Position numbers and translations under genes: made by a program. Of a stretch of 24,599 bases of DNA, positions 6,778 through 15,153 are shown one piece after another (position 1 is the stretch's first letter; the number at the start of each line of letters is the position of its first letter). The notes beneath the pieces are model-generated. The model was not told the origin of the DNA. It saw only the letters and a program-made list of their open reading frames with translations, and did no database searches. The DNA comes from Winogradskyella_A sp963966315 (lineage in GTDB: Bacteria > Bacteroidota > Bacteroidia > Flavobacteriales > Flavobacteriaceae), in assembly GCA_963966315.1 (NCBI GenBank), contig CAWZYX010000036.1, forward strand, positions 1 through 24,599, in the 5' to 3' direction.

Positions 6778-7356
6778 TTAGATCTTAAAATGTCGTTTGT
6801 ATGTTCTCCCGTTCGCGGTCATTACTACCTTGTAACGACCAGGTGTTTTTTCTTTCAAATTATACACTCTCTTTAGAATGGCATTACCTGAAACCGATTC
6901 CTCATGAATATGTCTGTTTTCGAAGAAAATTTTAATGGTCAGGGTACTTTCTTTATCCAGAGCTAATTGAGAGATCAGAACCCTGGAGTTTTCCATTCTA
7001 AACACCGGTTTGTAAACAGATTTTTCGGTATTGTTCAAAAAGGTTACCTCCTGAGCCGTCACAACGAACTGCTTGGTTTTAATCTCAAAGTCCTTGTCCA
7101 ATTCCAAAGTGTAAAGTCCGTCTGCCAACTGACTCAAGTCAAAACTGGTATCAAACGTTTCGGTTTTAGTGATGGTTTCAGAATAGATGATATGACCAGA
7201 ATTATCTTTTATTGCCAGCAAATACCCTTTACCATCTTTAAGCGTCGCCTCGGAGCGCACAGCTACCGGACTTGTTTCTACTCCACCATTCGCGTAGCCC
7301 GCTAATGTTACTAACATTAAGGCTGCTATCAGGGTTGTTTCTTTAATTGTGTTCAT
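6778..7356 (-). CDS. Secreted beta-rich protein, hypothetical
   Basis: 192 residues from ATG 7356. The open frame extends further upstream, but a signal peptide begins here (MNTIKETTLIAALMLVTLAGYANG, cleaved near 22-24) and a good promoter lies 29 nt upstream. The mature part looks like two stacked beta-sandwich units. The first ends in QLADGLYTLELDKDFEIKTKQF and the second in KTPGRYKVVMTANGRTYKRHF, both resembling the closing strands of Ig-like or T9SS-tail-like domains (G-x-Y followed by alternating strands). No Cys or catalytic motif is evident. It is divergent from the AraC regulator, with a 20-bp palindrome between them, so regulation by that protein is plausible. Confidence 0.8.
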   Translation of the reverse strand: MNTIKETTLIAALMLVTLAGYANGGVETSPVAVRSEATLKDGKGYLLAIKDNSGHIIYSETITKTETFDTSFDLSQLADGLYTLELDKDFEIKTKQFVVTAQEVTFLNNTEKSVYKPVFRMENSRVLISQLALDKESTLTIKIFFENRHIHEESVSGNAILKRVYNLKEKTPGRYKVVMTANGRTYKRHFKI

Positions 7357-7384
7357 TGTACATAAATGTTTTATGATTACGGTA

Positions 7385-7415
7385 CAAATGTATGGTGAAT
7401 AGTTACCATGGAAAA
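7385..7415 (-). promoter_or_regulatory. Bacteroidota-type promoter of the secreted beta-rich protein
   Basis: On the minus strand, TTTT (7415-7412), then 19 nt, then TACATTTG (7392-7385) fit the -33/-7 pattern with TAnnTTTG. The -7 box is 28 nt upstream of ATG 7356, which leaves a short leader. Confidence 0.7.
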
Positions 7416-7462
7416 CATCAGATTTAATCAATATATATGCTAAATTAACCCAATAAACCATG

Positions 7463-7482
7463 TTAACTTAATGTTAAGTTAA
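7463..7482. promoter_or_regulatory. 20-bp palindrome in a divergent intergenic region, candidate operator
   Basis: TTAACTTAATGTTAAGTTAA has perfect 9-bp arms and a 2-nt centre. It lies upstream of the promoters of both divergent genes. Dyad shape fits a dimeric regulator; which one is unknown. Confidence 0.5.
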
Positions 7483-7533
7483 AATAACACATAATTAAGG
7501 TAATTTACCGTAGTATGTTCCGACTAAGAGCTG

Positions 7534-7541
7534 TAATTTTG
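7534..7541 (+). promoter_or_regulatory. -7 box of the AraC-family gene
   Basis: TAATTTTG matches TAnnTTTG and lies 16 nt before ATG 7558, so the leader would be very short. The -33 position (TAGT) is a weak match. Confidence 0.5.
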
Positions 7542-7557
7542 TGTTTAATCCTGCGTT

Positions 7558-8430
7558 ATGAATCAGAAGAAACCCACTTTAGAAAAGATCAGTCCCGAGT
7601 TCGGGAGTTCTATTTTTGTTAGAAAGAATAAGGCTTACCCAGGGCCAGTAAAGCCCTTTTGGCACTTTCATCCGGAAATAGAATTGGTTTATGTAGATAA
7701 GGGCAGTGGTAAACGGCATATCGGAAACCACTTATCTTATTTTAACAATAGTCAATTAGTACTATTAGGATCCAACTTACCCCATAATGGTTTTACAGAT
7801 CGTTTAACGGTCAATGGCTCAGAAACACTGGTACAATTTCTTCCGAATTTTCTGGGGGAAGTATTTTTATCAATTCCGGAAATGAAAAACATTAATAAGC
7901 TTTTTAACAGGGCGAAAAAAGGAATCTTATTTGGTGTAAAGACCAAGAAATCTGTTGGGCCGAAGATCCAGGACTTACCGGAGTTAAAGGGCTTAGCCAG
8001 AATTTTGCTACTACTTGAAATACTGGAGGACCTGGCGAATGCCGAAGATTATACCTTACTGAATGTGGATGGCTATGTGGTGGAAACCGAACCACAGGAC
8101 AGCACCAAGATGGAAGTTGTTTACCGCCATATAAACGACCATTTCAAAAGACAGATATCTCTTGAGGAGATTTCCGATAAAGCCAATATGACGGTTCCAG
8201 CCTTCTGTCGGTATTTTAAAAAAACCACTGGTAAGACCTTTACCAAGCTAGTTAATGAATACAGGGTGGTACATGCCACTAAACTGCTCTCCGAAAGTAA
8301 TATGAGTATTACCGACGTGGCTTTTGAATGTGGTTTTAACAATTTTTCGCACTTTAATAAATTGTTTAAGGAATTCACTGGAAAAAGCGCTTCCAAATAC
8401 CGCTCTGAATTGAAACGGATAGTTGAGTAA
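7558..8430 (+). CDS. AraC-family transcriptional regulator with cupin sensor domain
   Basis: 290 residues. The N-terminal half has the cupin pattern of AraC sensors (FWHFHPEIELVYVDKGSGKR at about 35-54, then LLGSNLPHNG). Residues about 185-285 form two helix-turn-helix motifs: ISLEEISDKANMTVPAFCRYFKK, and the conserved second motif around SITDVAFECGFNNFSHFNKLFKEFTG. It binds DNA as a regulator, and the cupin domain usually senses a small molecule, often a sugar or related metabolite. The effector and targets are not visible. The neighbouring divergent secreted protein is one possible target. Confidence 0.93.
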   Translation: MNQKKPTLEKISPEFGSSIFVRKNKAYPGPVKPFWHFHPEIELVYVDKGSGKRHIGNHLSYFNNSQLVLLGSNLPHNGFTDRLTVNGSETLVQFLPNFLGEVFLSIPEMKNINKLFNRAKKGILFGVKTKKSVGPKIQDLPELKGLARILLLLEILEDLANAEDYTLLNVDGYVVETEPQDSTKMEVVYRHINDHFKRQISLEEISDKANMTVPAFCRYFKKTTGKTFTKLVNEYRVVHATKLLSESNMSITDVAFECGFNNFSHFNKLFKEFTGKSASKYRSELKRIVE

Positions 8431-8440
8431 TTATAGTTTA

Positions 8441-9091
8441 TCATAACTCACCTTCCCACTCTTTATAAAAACGGTCTAGATAGAGTTCCATGAATTGATG
8501 CCTTTCGATAGCCAATTGTTTAGCCGTATTGGTATTCATTTGATCTTTAAGGAGCAGTAGTTTTTCGTAAAAATGATTGATGCTAGGGCCCTTGGCAGCT
8601 TTGTATTCCTTTTTGCTCATTTCAAGATTGGGAGCTACATGAGGGTCGTAAAGTGGACGGTTTTTAAATCCTCCGTAATTAAAGCAACGAGCAATGCCAA
8701 TGGCTCCGATGGCGTCTAATCGATCAGCATCCTGAACCACCTCCAGTTCCCTACTGTGAAAAGACGATCCAGGGCCGAAGGAGTTTTTAAAGGACATTTG
8801 TTGTACAATGTTCACGACATGTTCGATGATTACAGAATCGACATTTTGACTAAACAGGAATTCCCGTGTCATTTTTGGACCAAGACTTTCATCCCCCTGA
8901 TGAAATTTAGAATCGGCAATATCATGCAAAAGTGCCGCCAGTTGTACCACCAGAAGATCTACGGGCTCTGAGGCGGCAATCTTTACAGCAGTGTTATATA
9001 CACGGTTGGTGTGGAACCAATCATGGCCTCCTTCAGCACTAATCAGCATGCGCTTTACAAACTGCTTTGTTGCGTTAATTAGCTCATTCAT
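8441..9091 (-). CDS. HD-domain phosphohydrolase (YedJ-like)
   Basis: 216 residues from ATG 9091. The open frame extends 8 codons further, but ATG 9091 overlaps the upstream stop as ATGAATGA, a translational-coupling arrangement. Metal-binding HD residues are H27 (HDWFHTNRV), H56-D57 (ALLHDIADSKF) and D121 (VVQDADRLDAIGAIG). Together they give the H...HD...D set of the HD superfamily, in the arrangement of E. coli YedJ-type proteins. Such enzymes hydrolyse phosphate esters, often of nucleotides; the substrate is unknown. It is in an operon with the plsC-like gene and converges on the AraC gene with 10 nt between the stops. Confidence 0.88.
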   Translation of the reverse strand: MNELINATKQFVKRMLISAEGGHDWFHTNRVYNTAVKIAASEPVDLLVVQLAALLHDIADSKFHQGDESLGPKMTREFLFSQNVDSVIIEHVVNIVQQMSFKNSFGPGSSFHSRELEVVQDADRLDAIGAIGIARCFNYGGFKNRPLYDPHVAPNLEMSKKEYKAAKGPSINHFYEKLLLLKDQMNTNTAKQLAIERHQFMELYLDRFYKEWEGEL

Positions 9092-9830
9092 CCGGTAATT
9101 CAATACTTGAAACAATCGTATTTTCTACCTCTCTTATGGTTAGGTCCAAATCTTTAATGGAAGCAATATCAACCGGATCATGTACCTGAAACCTTATATG
9201 GGCTCCAAGTCCTAGAGGAAATTGTCCGTATTTTAAAACCTTCCATGAATTGTTAATGGTTATGGGTACGATTAGTCCATTAGGAATATGCTGGATCATT
9301 GTTTTGAGCCCTTTGGTCTTAAAGGCTTTTGGATGGCCGTCACGACTTCTGGTTCCCTCAGGAAAAATAACAGCGGCCCATTTGCGTTCACTGATCCGTC
9401 TGGCAAACCCTTCGATAGCCTTTATCGAGCCTACAGCATCCCTACGATCGATCATAACCGATCCCCCATGCCTTAGATTATAGGATACACTTGGAATTCC
9501 CTTTCCCAATTCTTTTTTACTAATAAACTTAACATGGTGTTTTCGCAAATACCAGATAATTGGAGGAATATCGTACATGCTTTGATGATTGGCCACTAGG
9601 ATCAATGGTACTCCCAAAGGAATCTGATGAGGATTATTAAAACTAAATCGGGTTCCCAGAACATTTAAGCTACGCATCAGGAAGAATTGAAGCCAATCCA
9701 CACTTATTTTATGCGCTTTGTACCCAAAGACATTAAAGCAAAACCATTGAATGGGGTGAAATATGACAAGGGATAACCCAAAGCAAATGAAATAAATAAG
9801 CGTTATGGGAAAGGCAAGGATTTTAAGCAT
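9084..9830 (-). CDS. plsC: 1-acyl-sn-glycerol-3-phosphate acyltransferase (PlsC family)
   Basis: 248 residues. An N-terminal hydrophobic segment (about 3-24, AFPITLIYFICFGLSLVIF) anchors it to the inner membrane. Catalytic motif I is NHQSMYD (81-87, the NHx4D box). The glycerol-phosphate-binding motif is FPEGTRS (156-162), with the later motif VPITINNSW. The enzyme transfers an acyl chain to lysophosphatidic acid to give phosphatidic acid in phospholipid synthesis. Size matches the family. The HD gene starts within its last 8 nt. The symbol is assigned by family; bacteroidete genomes often carry several copies, so this one may have a different acyl acceptor. Confidence 0.9.
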   Translation of the reverse strand: MLKILAFPITLIYFICFGLSLVIFHPIQWFCFNVFGYKAHKISVDWLQFFLMRSLNVLGTRFSFNNPHQIPLGVPLILVANHQSMYDIPPIIWYLRKHHVKFISKKELGKGIPSVSYNLRHGGSVMIDRRDAVGSIKAIEGFARRISERKWAAVIFPEGTRSRDGHPKAFKTKGLKTMIQHIPNGLIVPITINNSWKVLKYGQFPLGLGAHIRFQVHDPVDIASIKDLDLTIREVENTIVSSIELPDE

Positions 9831-9841
9831 GTTGTAAAATT

Positions 9842-9866
9842 AAAAAACCACGATGTTTATCGTGGC
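9842..9866 (-). terminator. Rho-independent terminator of the bacilliredoxin gene
   Basis: On the minus strand, CCACGAT-AAAC-ATCGTGG is followed by six T. It lies between the bacilliredoxin stop (9893) and the plsC start (9830), so these two are separate transcription units. Confidence 0.8.
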
Positions 9867-9892
9867 TTTAAAGTATCAAATCACACAGTATT

Positions 9893-10303
9893 TTAACAGT
9901 GCTCGTTGTAGGCATCCATTAAATTCTCAGCGATCATTTCTGCTGGTCTTCCTTCGATATGGTGACGCTCAAGTATATGTACTAACTCACCGTCTTTAAA
10001 TAAAGCCATACTGGGTGAACTTGGTGGAAATGGTATCATGAACTCTCTTGCCTTTTCGGTTGCTTCTTTGTCAACTCCTGCAAACACAGTCACTAATTGA
10101 TCTGGTGTTTTTGCATTTTGCAAGCTCATTCTCGCTCCTGGTCTGGCATTTGCTGCAGCACAACCACATACTGAATTGACCACCACAAGAGTGGTGCCTT
10201 CTTTTGCAATAGCAGCCTCAACAGCATCTGCCGAATGTAATTCCTCAAAACCAACATTAGTTAAATCTTCACGCATTGGTTTTACTAATTCTGCTGGATA
10301 CAT
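9893..10303 (-). CDS. Bacilliredoxin, BrxA/BrxB (YphP) family
   Basis: 136 residues. The thioredoxin-like fold carries the family's CGC active site at C46-G-C48 in VVNSVCGCAAANARPG, followed by the cis-Pro-type region FPPSSPSMALF. Bacilliredoxins reverse bacillithiol mixed disulfides on proteins in Firmicutes. Flavobacterial members are common, but the thiol partner in this organism is not shown here. The start MYPAELVKPMREDLTNVGF is characteristic, and length matches the family. It has its own promoter-like box and terminator, so it is probably monocistronic. Confidence 0.92.
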   Translation of the reverse strand: MYPAELVKPMREDLTNVGFEELHSADAVEAAIAKEGTTLVVVNSVCGCAAANARPGARMSLQNAKTPDQLVTVFAGVDKEATEKAREFMIPFPPSSPSMALFKDGELVHILERHHIEGRPAEMIAENLMDAYNEHC

Positions 10304-10334
10304 ATATCTTTATTTTTTATTACTTAATAGGTTA

Positions 10335-10342
10335 CAAAGATA
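10335..10342 (-). promoter_or_regulatory. -7 box of the bacilliredoxin gene
   Basis: TATCTTTG (minus strand) matches TAnnTTTG and lies 31 nt upstream of the start codon at 10303. The -33 position is a weak match. Confidence 0.5.
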
Positions 10343-10455
10343 CCAATTGTGTAACAAATCGGAAGACTTGTACACCAACTAAATAGTATATTTACTCGGT
10401 AAAGAAGAAATTTCGGGAAATACAGAGTGAAACATTCAAAAAACAACTAGTTGAA

Positions 10456-11235
10456 ATGAGCTTTTCTAAATGGATAGGAGCGGCTATTGGTTGGTCGTTT
10501 GGTGGTCCAATAGGGGCAGTAATTGGTATGGCTCTTGGGAGTTTGGTTGATAACCTGTCTGAGGAGCGACCGAAAATTGGCTCAGGAAGGCGCAGGAGGC
10601 CCGGCCCTCAATCCAAACAAAAGCATCCTTATCGTGATACACGACCAAAAACACAATCGGGCGACTTTGAGGTGAGTTTACTCATCCTTGCATCCATCGT
10701 CATTAAGTCTGATGGTAAAAAGGACCAAAGAGAGCTTGAGTTCGTAAGGCAGAAATTTTTGAGCATGTATGGTAAGGAGCGAGCAAATCATGCTTTTGAT
10801 TTATTTAAAGCCGTAAGCAAACAAAAGGTTTCCAAACGACAGGTGAGCATGCAAATCAGGCAAATGATGGACCATGCATCACGGCTGCAGTTATTACATT
10901 TTTTATTTGGTATAGCCAAGGCCGATGGACTGGTATCAGATGACGAGTTACATACCATACACACTATTTCGGGATACTTGGGGATTAGCCAAAAGGATTT
11001 TGAGAGTATCAAGGCTATGTTCTACGATAAAGGGCTTAATGCCTACAAGATCCTTGAGTTAGAAGAGAAAGCATCCGATGCTGAGGTAAAAAATGCATAC
11101 CGATCTATGGTTAAAAAGTATCACCCTGATCGGGTCTCACATCTGGGCCCGGAACATCAGAAGGGGGCTGAAGAGAAATTTCGTCAGGTGCAGGAAGCCT
11201 ACGAATACATCCAGGAAAAGAGAGGATTTAAATAA
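10456..11235 (+). CDS. TerB-like and J-domain protein (DjlA-like)
   Basis: 259 residues. Residues about 5-32 are a Gly-rich hydrophobic stretch (GAAIGWSFGGPIGAVIGMALG), possibly a membrane-inserted glycine zipper. A basic linker (RRRRPGPQSKQKHP) follows. Residues about 68-185 are helical, with TerB-like segments SLLILASIVIKSDGKKDQRE and FGIAKADGLVSDDEL (acidic turns). Residues 195-259 form a J-domain with the DnaK-stimulating HPD motif at 223-225 (MVKKYHPDRVSHLG). The order membrane/TerB/J matches DjlA, an inner-membrane co-chaperone of DnaK. Its client is unknown. It is followed by a terminator shared with the convergent lipoprotein gene. Confidence 0.9.
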   Translation: MSFSKWIGAAIGWSFGGPIGAVIGMALGSLVDNLSEERPKIGSGRRRRPGPQSKQKHPYRDTRPKTQSGDFEVSLLILASIVIKSDGKKDQRELEFVRQKFLSMYGKERANHAFDLFKAVSKQKVSKRQVSMQIRQMMDHASRLQLLHFLFGIAKADGLVSDDELHTIHTISGYLGISQKDFESIKAMFYDKGLNAYKILELEEKASDAEVKNAYRSMVKKYHPDRVSHLGPEHQKGAEEKFRQVQEAYEYIQEKRGFK

Positions 11236-11264
11236 AAAAACGACTTGTAAGGTCGCTTTTTTAT
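11236..11264. terminator. Terminator between convergent genes
   Basis: The A7-CGAC and GTCG-C-T6 arms form a short stem with one mismatch right after the DjlA-like stop. With runs on both sides it can also serve the minus-strand lipoprotein gene ending at 11281. Confidence 0.65.
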
Positions 11265-11280
11265 TTAATGTATTTTCCCT

Positions 11281-11940
11281 TTAATCGAGGGCTTTACTTA
11301 TTTTTTTGACAAGATCAGCAGAAACATTAGTAATACTTTGCGGATCATCCACCTGCGAAGTAACTACTGCCACAAGTTGATTTTCGTCAGGAGCTGTTAA
11401 ATCATAAATTGTTGTCTCAAGAATGTAAATCTGTGCTGTAGAAGTCGTTGACGAAGCAGGTACATAGCTTCCATAGCTGGAGTAAGCATATGGATGGTAG
11501 TAGTACCCATAAAACCCTCCATAATATCTGGGGTAATAACCTGAATAGTTCCCGCCGGCATAATAACCACCCGAAGTCGTCGTTCGAGTCTCCTCTTTGT
11601 AATCTTTCAATGCAGTTAATATAACAGCATCAAATCCTCGGGAATCTAGCATTTTTTGAAGGGCTGCATCATCTTTATCTTCTTGATTATTAGGAGCAAA
11701 ACTCGGAAAAACTGTATAGCTGGCAGAAGCTTTGAAACCATTGGCAGTCATTTGATTTACAATTTCGTCTTCTAGGGCTATACGCGCTTGTTTGTCCTGA
11801 GTTCTGGTGACCACAAGAAAATTGTTATTTTTCATTTCACCAATATTATCACTTTTCCAGGCATCCAATACCTGTACACTTGAACATGAAGTCAGGGCCA
11901 GAGCCGCGATGCAAATTAAAGATTGGAGTATTTTTTTCAT
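11281..11940 (-). CDS. Lipoprotein with Tyr/Gly-rich central region (DUF4136-like)
   Basis: 219 residues from ATG 11940. The frame is open further upstream, but the lipoprotein signal starts here. Residues 1-19 (MKKILQSLICIAALALTSC) end in the lipobox LTSC, so Cys19 would be lipidated. The first half is an alpha/beta domain (VLDAWKSDNIGEMKNNNFLVV ... SRGFDAVILTAL). A low-complexity stretch at about 120-150 is Tyr- and Gly-rich (YYAGGNYSGYYPRYYGGFYG). The C-terminal part (QIYILETTIYDLTAPDENQL ... ISKAL) resembles the end of DUF4136-type envelope lipoproteins. Function unknown. The Tyr/Gly insert suggests a disordered, surface-facing or sticky segment. Confidence 0.82.
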   Translation of the reverse strand: MKKILQSLICIAALALTSCSSVQVLDAWKSDNIGEMKNNNFLVVTRTQDKQARIALEDEIVNQMTANGFKASASYTVFPSFAPNNQEDKDDAALQKMLDSRGFDAVILTALKDYKEETRTTTSGGYYAGGNYSGYYPRYYGGFYGYYYHPYAYSSYGSYVPASSTTSTAQIYILETTIYDLTAPDENQLVAVVTSQVDDPQSITNVSADLVKKISKALD

Positions 11941-12039
11941 TTGATTATTATTTGATCCTCTAAAAATAGAAAACAAAAGCCATAATCGACAAAATTTTAT
12001 GATCTAATCGTATTCTCTGGGCCGTTTTGAAAATATAGT

Positions 12040-12047
12040 TAATTTTG
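12040..12047 (+). promoter_or_regulatory. -7 box upstream of the ZIP transporter gene
   Basis: TAATTTTG matches TAnnTTTG and lies 43 nt before ATG 12091. No good -33 element stands at the expected spacing. Confidence 0.4.
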
Positions 12048-12090
12048 TGAGATTGTTTTTAAAAATCCATTTTAAATACCTGAACCCCCG

Positions 12091-12912
12091 ATGGAAATTG
12101 TACTTGATTATTTTGAGTCTATAGATCCGATACTTGGTGCTTTTTACGCTTCGCTTTTCACTTGGATATTGACTGCATCAGGCGCTGCACTTGTGTTTTT
12201 TGTTAGAGGAATGAATAGAGCCCTACTGGATGGGATGCTCGGGTTTACTGGAGGGGTGATGGTTGCTGCCAGTTTTTGGAGTTTACTATCGCCTGGTATT
12301 GAAATGAGCGAAGGAGAAGGTTTTGCTAAAGTGATTCCATCGGTCGTTGGTTTTGCTCTTGGGGCAATGTTTATTTTTGGATTGGATAAAATTCTGCCAC
12401 ACCTTCATATCAACTTCAAGGAGTCGGAAAAAGAAGGCGTTAAAACACCTTGGCACCGCACGACACTACTGGTCCTCGCCATTACCTTGCACAACATCCC
12501 TGAAGGCTTGGCTGTTGGAGTGTTGTTTGGAGGAGTAGCAGCTGGTATTCCTGAAGCAACCATTGGAGGAGCTGTCGCTCTTGCCCTGGGTATAGGTATT
12601 CAGAATTTTCCGGAAGGTCTGGCAGTGTCCATGCCGTTGAGACGTCAGGGGGTTTCTAAGTTCAAGTGTTTCTGGTACGGTCAACTATCGGCCATTGTAG
12701 AACCCATCGCAGCCGTTTTAGGCGCTGTTGCGGTGACTTTTTTTCAGCCAATATTACCTTATGCGCTGGCCTTTGCAGCCGGAGCCATGATCTTTGTAGT
12801 GGTAGAAGAAGTGATCCCGGAAACGCAGCGGGACAAGTACACAGATATTGCTACCTTGGGCTTTATTGGAGGCTTCATCATAATGATGACCCTGGATGTG
12901 GGGCTGGGATAG
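12091..12912 (+). CDS. ZIP-family divalent metal transporter
   Basis: 273 residues with about eight hydrophobic segments. The two metal-binding motifs of the family are in the central helices: HNIPEGLAVG (134-143) and NFPEGLAVSMPLRRQG (172-187). A third conserved segment is FVVVEEVIPETQRDK. ZIP proteins move Zn, Fe or Mn into the cytoplasm. This GufA/ZupT-like form is broad in range, and the exact metal cannot be read from sequence. It ends 2 nt from the stop of the convergent FeoB-associated gene, placing two metal-import systems tail to tail. Confidence 0.92.
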   Translation: MEIVLDYFESIDPILGAFYASLFTWILTASGAALVFFVRGMNRALLDGMLGFTGGVMVAASFWSLLSPGIEMSEGEGFAKVIPSVVGFALGAMFIFGLDKILPHLHINFKESEKEGVKTPWHRTTLLVLAITLHNIPEGLAVGVLFGGVAAGIPEATIGGAVALALGIGIQNFPEGLAVSMPLRRQGVSKFKCFWYGQLSAIVEPIAAVLGAVAVTFFQPILPYALAFAAGAMIFVVVEEVIPETQRDKYTDIATLGFIGGFIIMMTLDVGLG

Positions 12913-12914
12913 TA

Positions 12915-13052
12915 TTAATGACACCCACAATCGCTACTTCCACAAGCATTACTGCCTTTAATTTTTTTAGGAAGAAAAAATTTCCAAACAAGAAACCAAA
13001 TGGCCAATCCAAGAGCTGAAAACATCAGAATATTTTGAATTATTGCATTCAT
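12915..13052 (-). CDS. FeoB-associated Cys-rich membrane miniprotein
   Basis: 45 residues, starting 1 nt after the feoB stop. ATG 13052 gives MNAIIQNILMFSALGLAIWF, one transmembrane helix (about 4-25), then a basic step (LPKKIKG) and a Cys-rich tail with C37, C42 and C44 (ACGSSDCGCH). This plan matches the small FeoB-associated Cys-rich proteins found after feoB in many anaerobes and Bacteroidota. These may bind iron or an Fe-S cluster, or assemble with FeoB at the inner membrane. The chain is short and easily missed. Tight spacing to feoB implies co-translation. Confidence 0.85.
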   Translation of the reverse strand: MNAIIQNILMFSALGLAIWFLVWKFFLPKKIKGSNACGSSDCGCH

Positions 13053-13053
13053 T

Positions 13054-15153
13054 TCAGACAATCAATTGATAAGCGATTAGAGCTGCAATATACGCAATTG
13101 CTGTCATGATCACTAATTGATACATGGGCCATTTCCAGGAATTGGTTTCTTTCTTCACTACGGCCAAGGTGCTCATGCACTGCATGGCAAAAGCATAAAA
13201 GAGCAATAATGAAATTCCTGAGGCCAGATTAAAAAGATCAGCACCTGTTTTTGGATTGATTTCTTTAGCCATTTTAGCTTTAATGGTTTCCTCCTCGTCG
13301 GTTCCCACACTGTAAATGGTGGCCAAAGTGCCAACAAAAACCTCTCTTGCAGCAAAGGAGCAAAGGATAGCGATCCCTATCTTCCAGTCGTATCCCAGAG
13401 GACTGATCACGGGTTCAATGGTTCGGCCGGCGATACCTATGTAGGAGTGTTCAAGTTTATGGGCATTGATTTTTTGATTCAGAGCGGGCTCATCCAGATC
13501 TAGATGAGCTAATTCGCTGGTAACAATTTCCTCGGCATTGTTGAACTGTTCTCCGGGGCCATAGGAAGCGAGAAACCACAGAACAATTGAAATGGCGAGA
13601 ATGATCTTTCCCGCACCAAATACGAAAGCTTTGGTTTTTTCAACAACGGTGATTCCCACATTTTTTAACTGAGGAGCCTTGTAATCAGGCATTTCAATTA
13701 AGAAGAAACGTTTACTTTTTATTTTCAATAGTTTGTGTAGCACTGCAGCCGAACCAACTGCCATGGCAAAACCAAGTAAATAGAGCATCATTAGGGCTAA
13801 TGCCTGGTAGCTCAGGCCTAAAAAACGACCCTTAGGAATCACCAGAGCGATGATAATGAGGTATACGGGTAATCGGGCAGAACAGGTTGTAAATGGTGTT
13901 ACCAGAATGGTAATGAGACGCTCTTTCCAACTTTCAATATTTCGGGTAGCCATTACTGCAGGAATAGCACAAGCTGTTCCGGAAATAAGAGGAACCACAC
14001 TTTTGCCACTAAGCCCAAAACGACGCATGATTTTATCCATTAAAAAGACAACGCGACTCATATAACCACTTTCCTCGAGAAGGGCGATAAACAGAAATAA
14101 AAAGGCGATCTGTGGTATAAAAATAACTATTCCTCCCAGACCTGGTATGACGCCTTCTGCCAGTAAATTGGTAAATGCTCCGTCAGGTAGACTCTTCTTA
14201 ACCCAATCACTCAGGGAAGCAAAACTTTGGTCAATAAAATCCATTGGATACTGTGCCCAGTCATAAATGGCCTGAAACATGGTAAGCAGTATTACAAAAA
14301 AGATAAGATAGCCCCAGATTTTGTGGGTGAGGATTCTGTCCAGTTTAATGCGAATGTCCTTAGCCGACTTTATATCAATGGTCTTGCCTTTTTTTAGTAT
14401 CTCATTGATAAACTGGTATCGTTTGATGGTCTCCTTTTGCTGTAGTCTCTTAAGCTCAGAATCAGACTTAATTCCAAAATCTGTGAAACTGTTTATTTTT
14501 TGTTTGTTAAGCTTTCCAAAGTTGACATCCTGGGTAATGACCAACCAAAGTTTGTACAGTTGTTGGTCAGGGAATACTCTTGACAGATTGGAAAAATATG
14601 ATTCATCGATCATCGAGATATCCAGACACCGCTCCTTAGACAACTTTTTGTAGTTAGAGATCATGGATTTCAGTTCATCGATTCCTTCATTTTTACGCGT
14701 ACTCGTAAGGGCTACTTTAGTTTTTAAAGTCTTTTCCAAATGATCCACATCAAGTGAGATCCCTTTTTTAACCATTCGATCGGACATGTTAATGACCAGA
14801 ATAGTTGGGATTTCCAGATCCTTGATCTGAGTGAACAACAAAAGATTACGTTTGAGGTTTTCCACATCCGTTACCACTACAGCCACGTCTGGGTAGTCCT
14901 TATCATTGGCATTTAGTAACAGTTCAATGACTACACTTTCGTCCAGAGAGGCAGCGTTCAAACTGTAGGTTCCAGGTAGATCCAGAATGTGAGCCTTAAT
15001 CCCCAAGGGTAGTTTACAGACCCCGGTTTTTCGTTCAACTGTAATACCTGGATAGTTTCCAACCTGCTGCTTGAGCCCTGTTAGGGCATTAAATACAGAG
15101 GTTTTTCCCGTATTTGGATTGCCAATGAGTGCAACTTTGATTTGTTTACTCAC
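13054..15153 (-). CDS. feoB: Ferrous iron transporter FeoB
   Basis: 699 residues. The N-terminal GTPase has G1 GNPNTGKT (11-18), G2 around PGITVERK (T38), G3 DLPG (58-61) and G4 NMSD (122-125). A helical spacer (GDI-like) fills about 170-270. The C-terminal half has multiple membrane helices with Gate segments, including PLISGTACAIPAVMATRNIE and the FTTCSARLPVY motif whose Cys is thought to line the iron path. It imports Fe2+ across the inner membrane using GTP. It is shorter than the E. coli protein (773), lacking a long C-terminal tail; the separate Cys-rich miniprotein follows instead. Its start overlaps feoA by 8 nt. Confidence 0.96.
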   Translation of the reverse strand: MSKQIKVALIGNPNTGKTSVFNALTGLKQQVGNYPGITVERKTGVCKLPLGIKAHILDLPGTYSLNAASLDESVVIELLLNANDKDYPDVAVVVTDVENLKRNLLLFTQIKDLEIPTILVINMSDRMVKKGISLDVDHLEKTLKTKVALTSTRKNEGIDELKSMISNYKKLSKERCLDISMIDESYFSNLSRVFPDQQLYKLWLVITQDVNFGKLNKQKINSFTDFGIKSDSELKRLQQKETIKRYQFINEILKKGKTIDIKSAKDIRIKLDRILTHKIWGYLIFFVILLTMFQAIYDWAQYPMDFIDQSFASLSDWVKKSLPDGAFTNLLAEGVIPGLGGIVIFIPQIAFLFLFIALLEESGYMSRVVFLMDKIMRRFGLSGKSVVPLISGTACAIPAVMATRNIESWKERLITILVTPFTTCSARLPVYLIIIALVIPKGRFLGLSYQALALMMLYLLGFAMAVGSAAVLHKLLKIKSKRFFLIEMPDYKAPQLKNVGITVVEKTKAFVFGAGKIILAISIVLWFLASYGPGEQFNNAEEIVTSELAHLDLDEPALNQKINAHKLEHSYIGIAGRTIEPVISPLGYDWKIGIAILCSFAAREVFVGTLATIYSVGTDEEETIKAKMAKEINPKTGADLFNLASGISLLLFYAFAMQCMSTLAVVKKETNSWKWPMYQLVIMTAIAYIAALIAYQLIV

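Noticed and set aside
8426..8451. Imperfect inverted repeat between AraC and HD gene stops as a terminator
   Set aside because: Arms have several mismatches and there is no T-run; too weak to call.
12666..13019. 117-codon plus-strand frame overlapping the ZIP gene end
   Set aside because: Out-of-frame shadow of the ZIP C-terminus and antisense to the FeoB-associated gene; Arg/Ser/His-rich composition.
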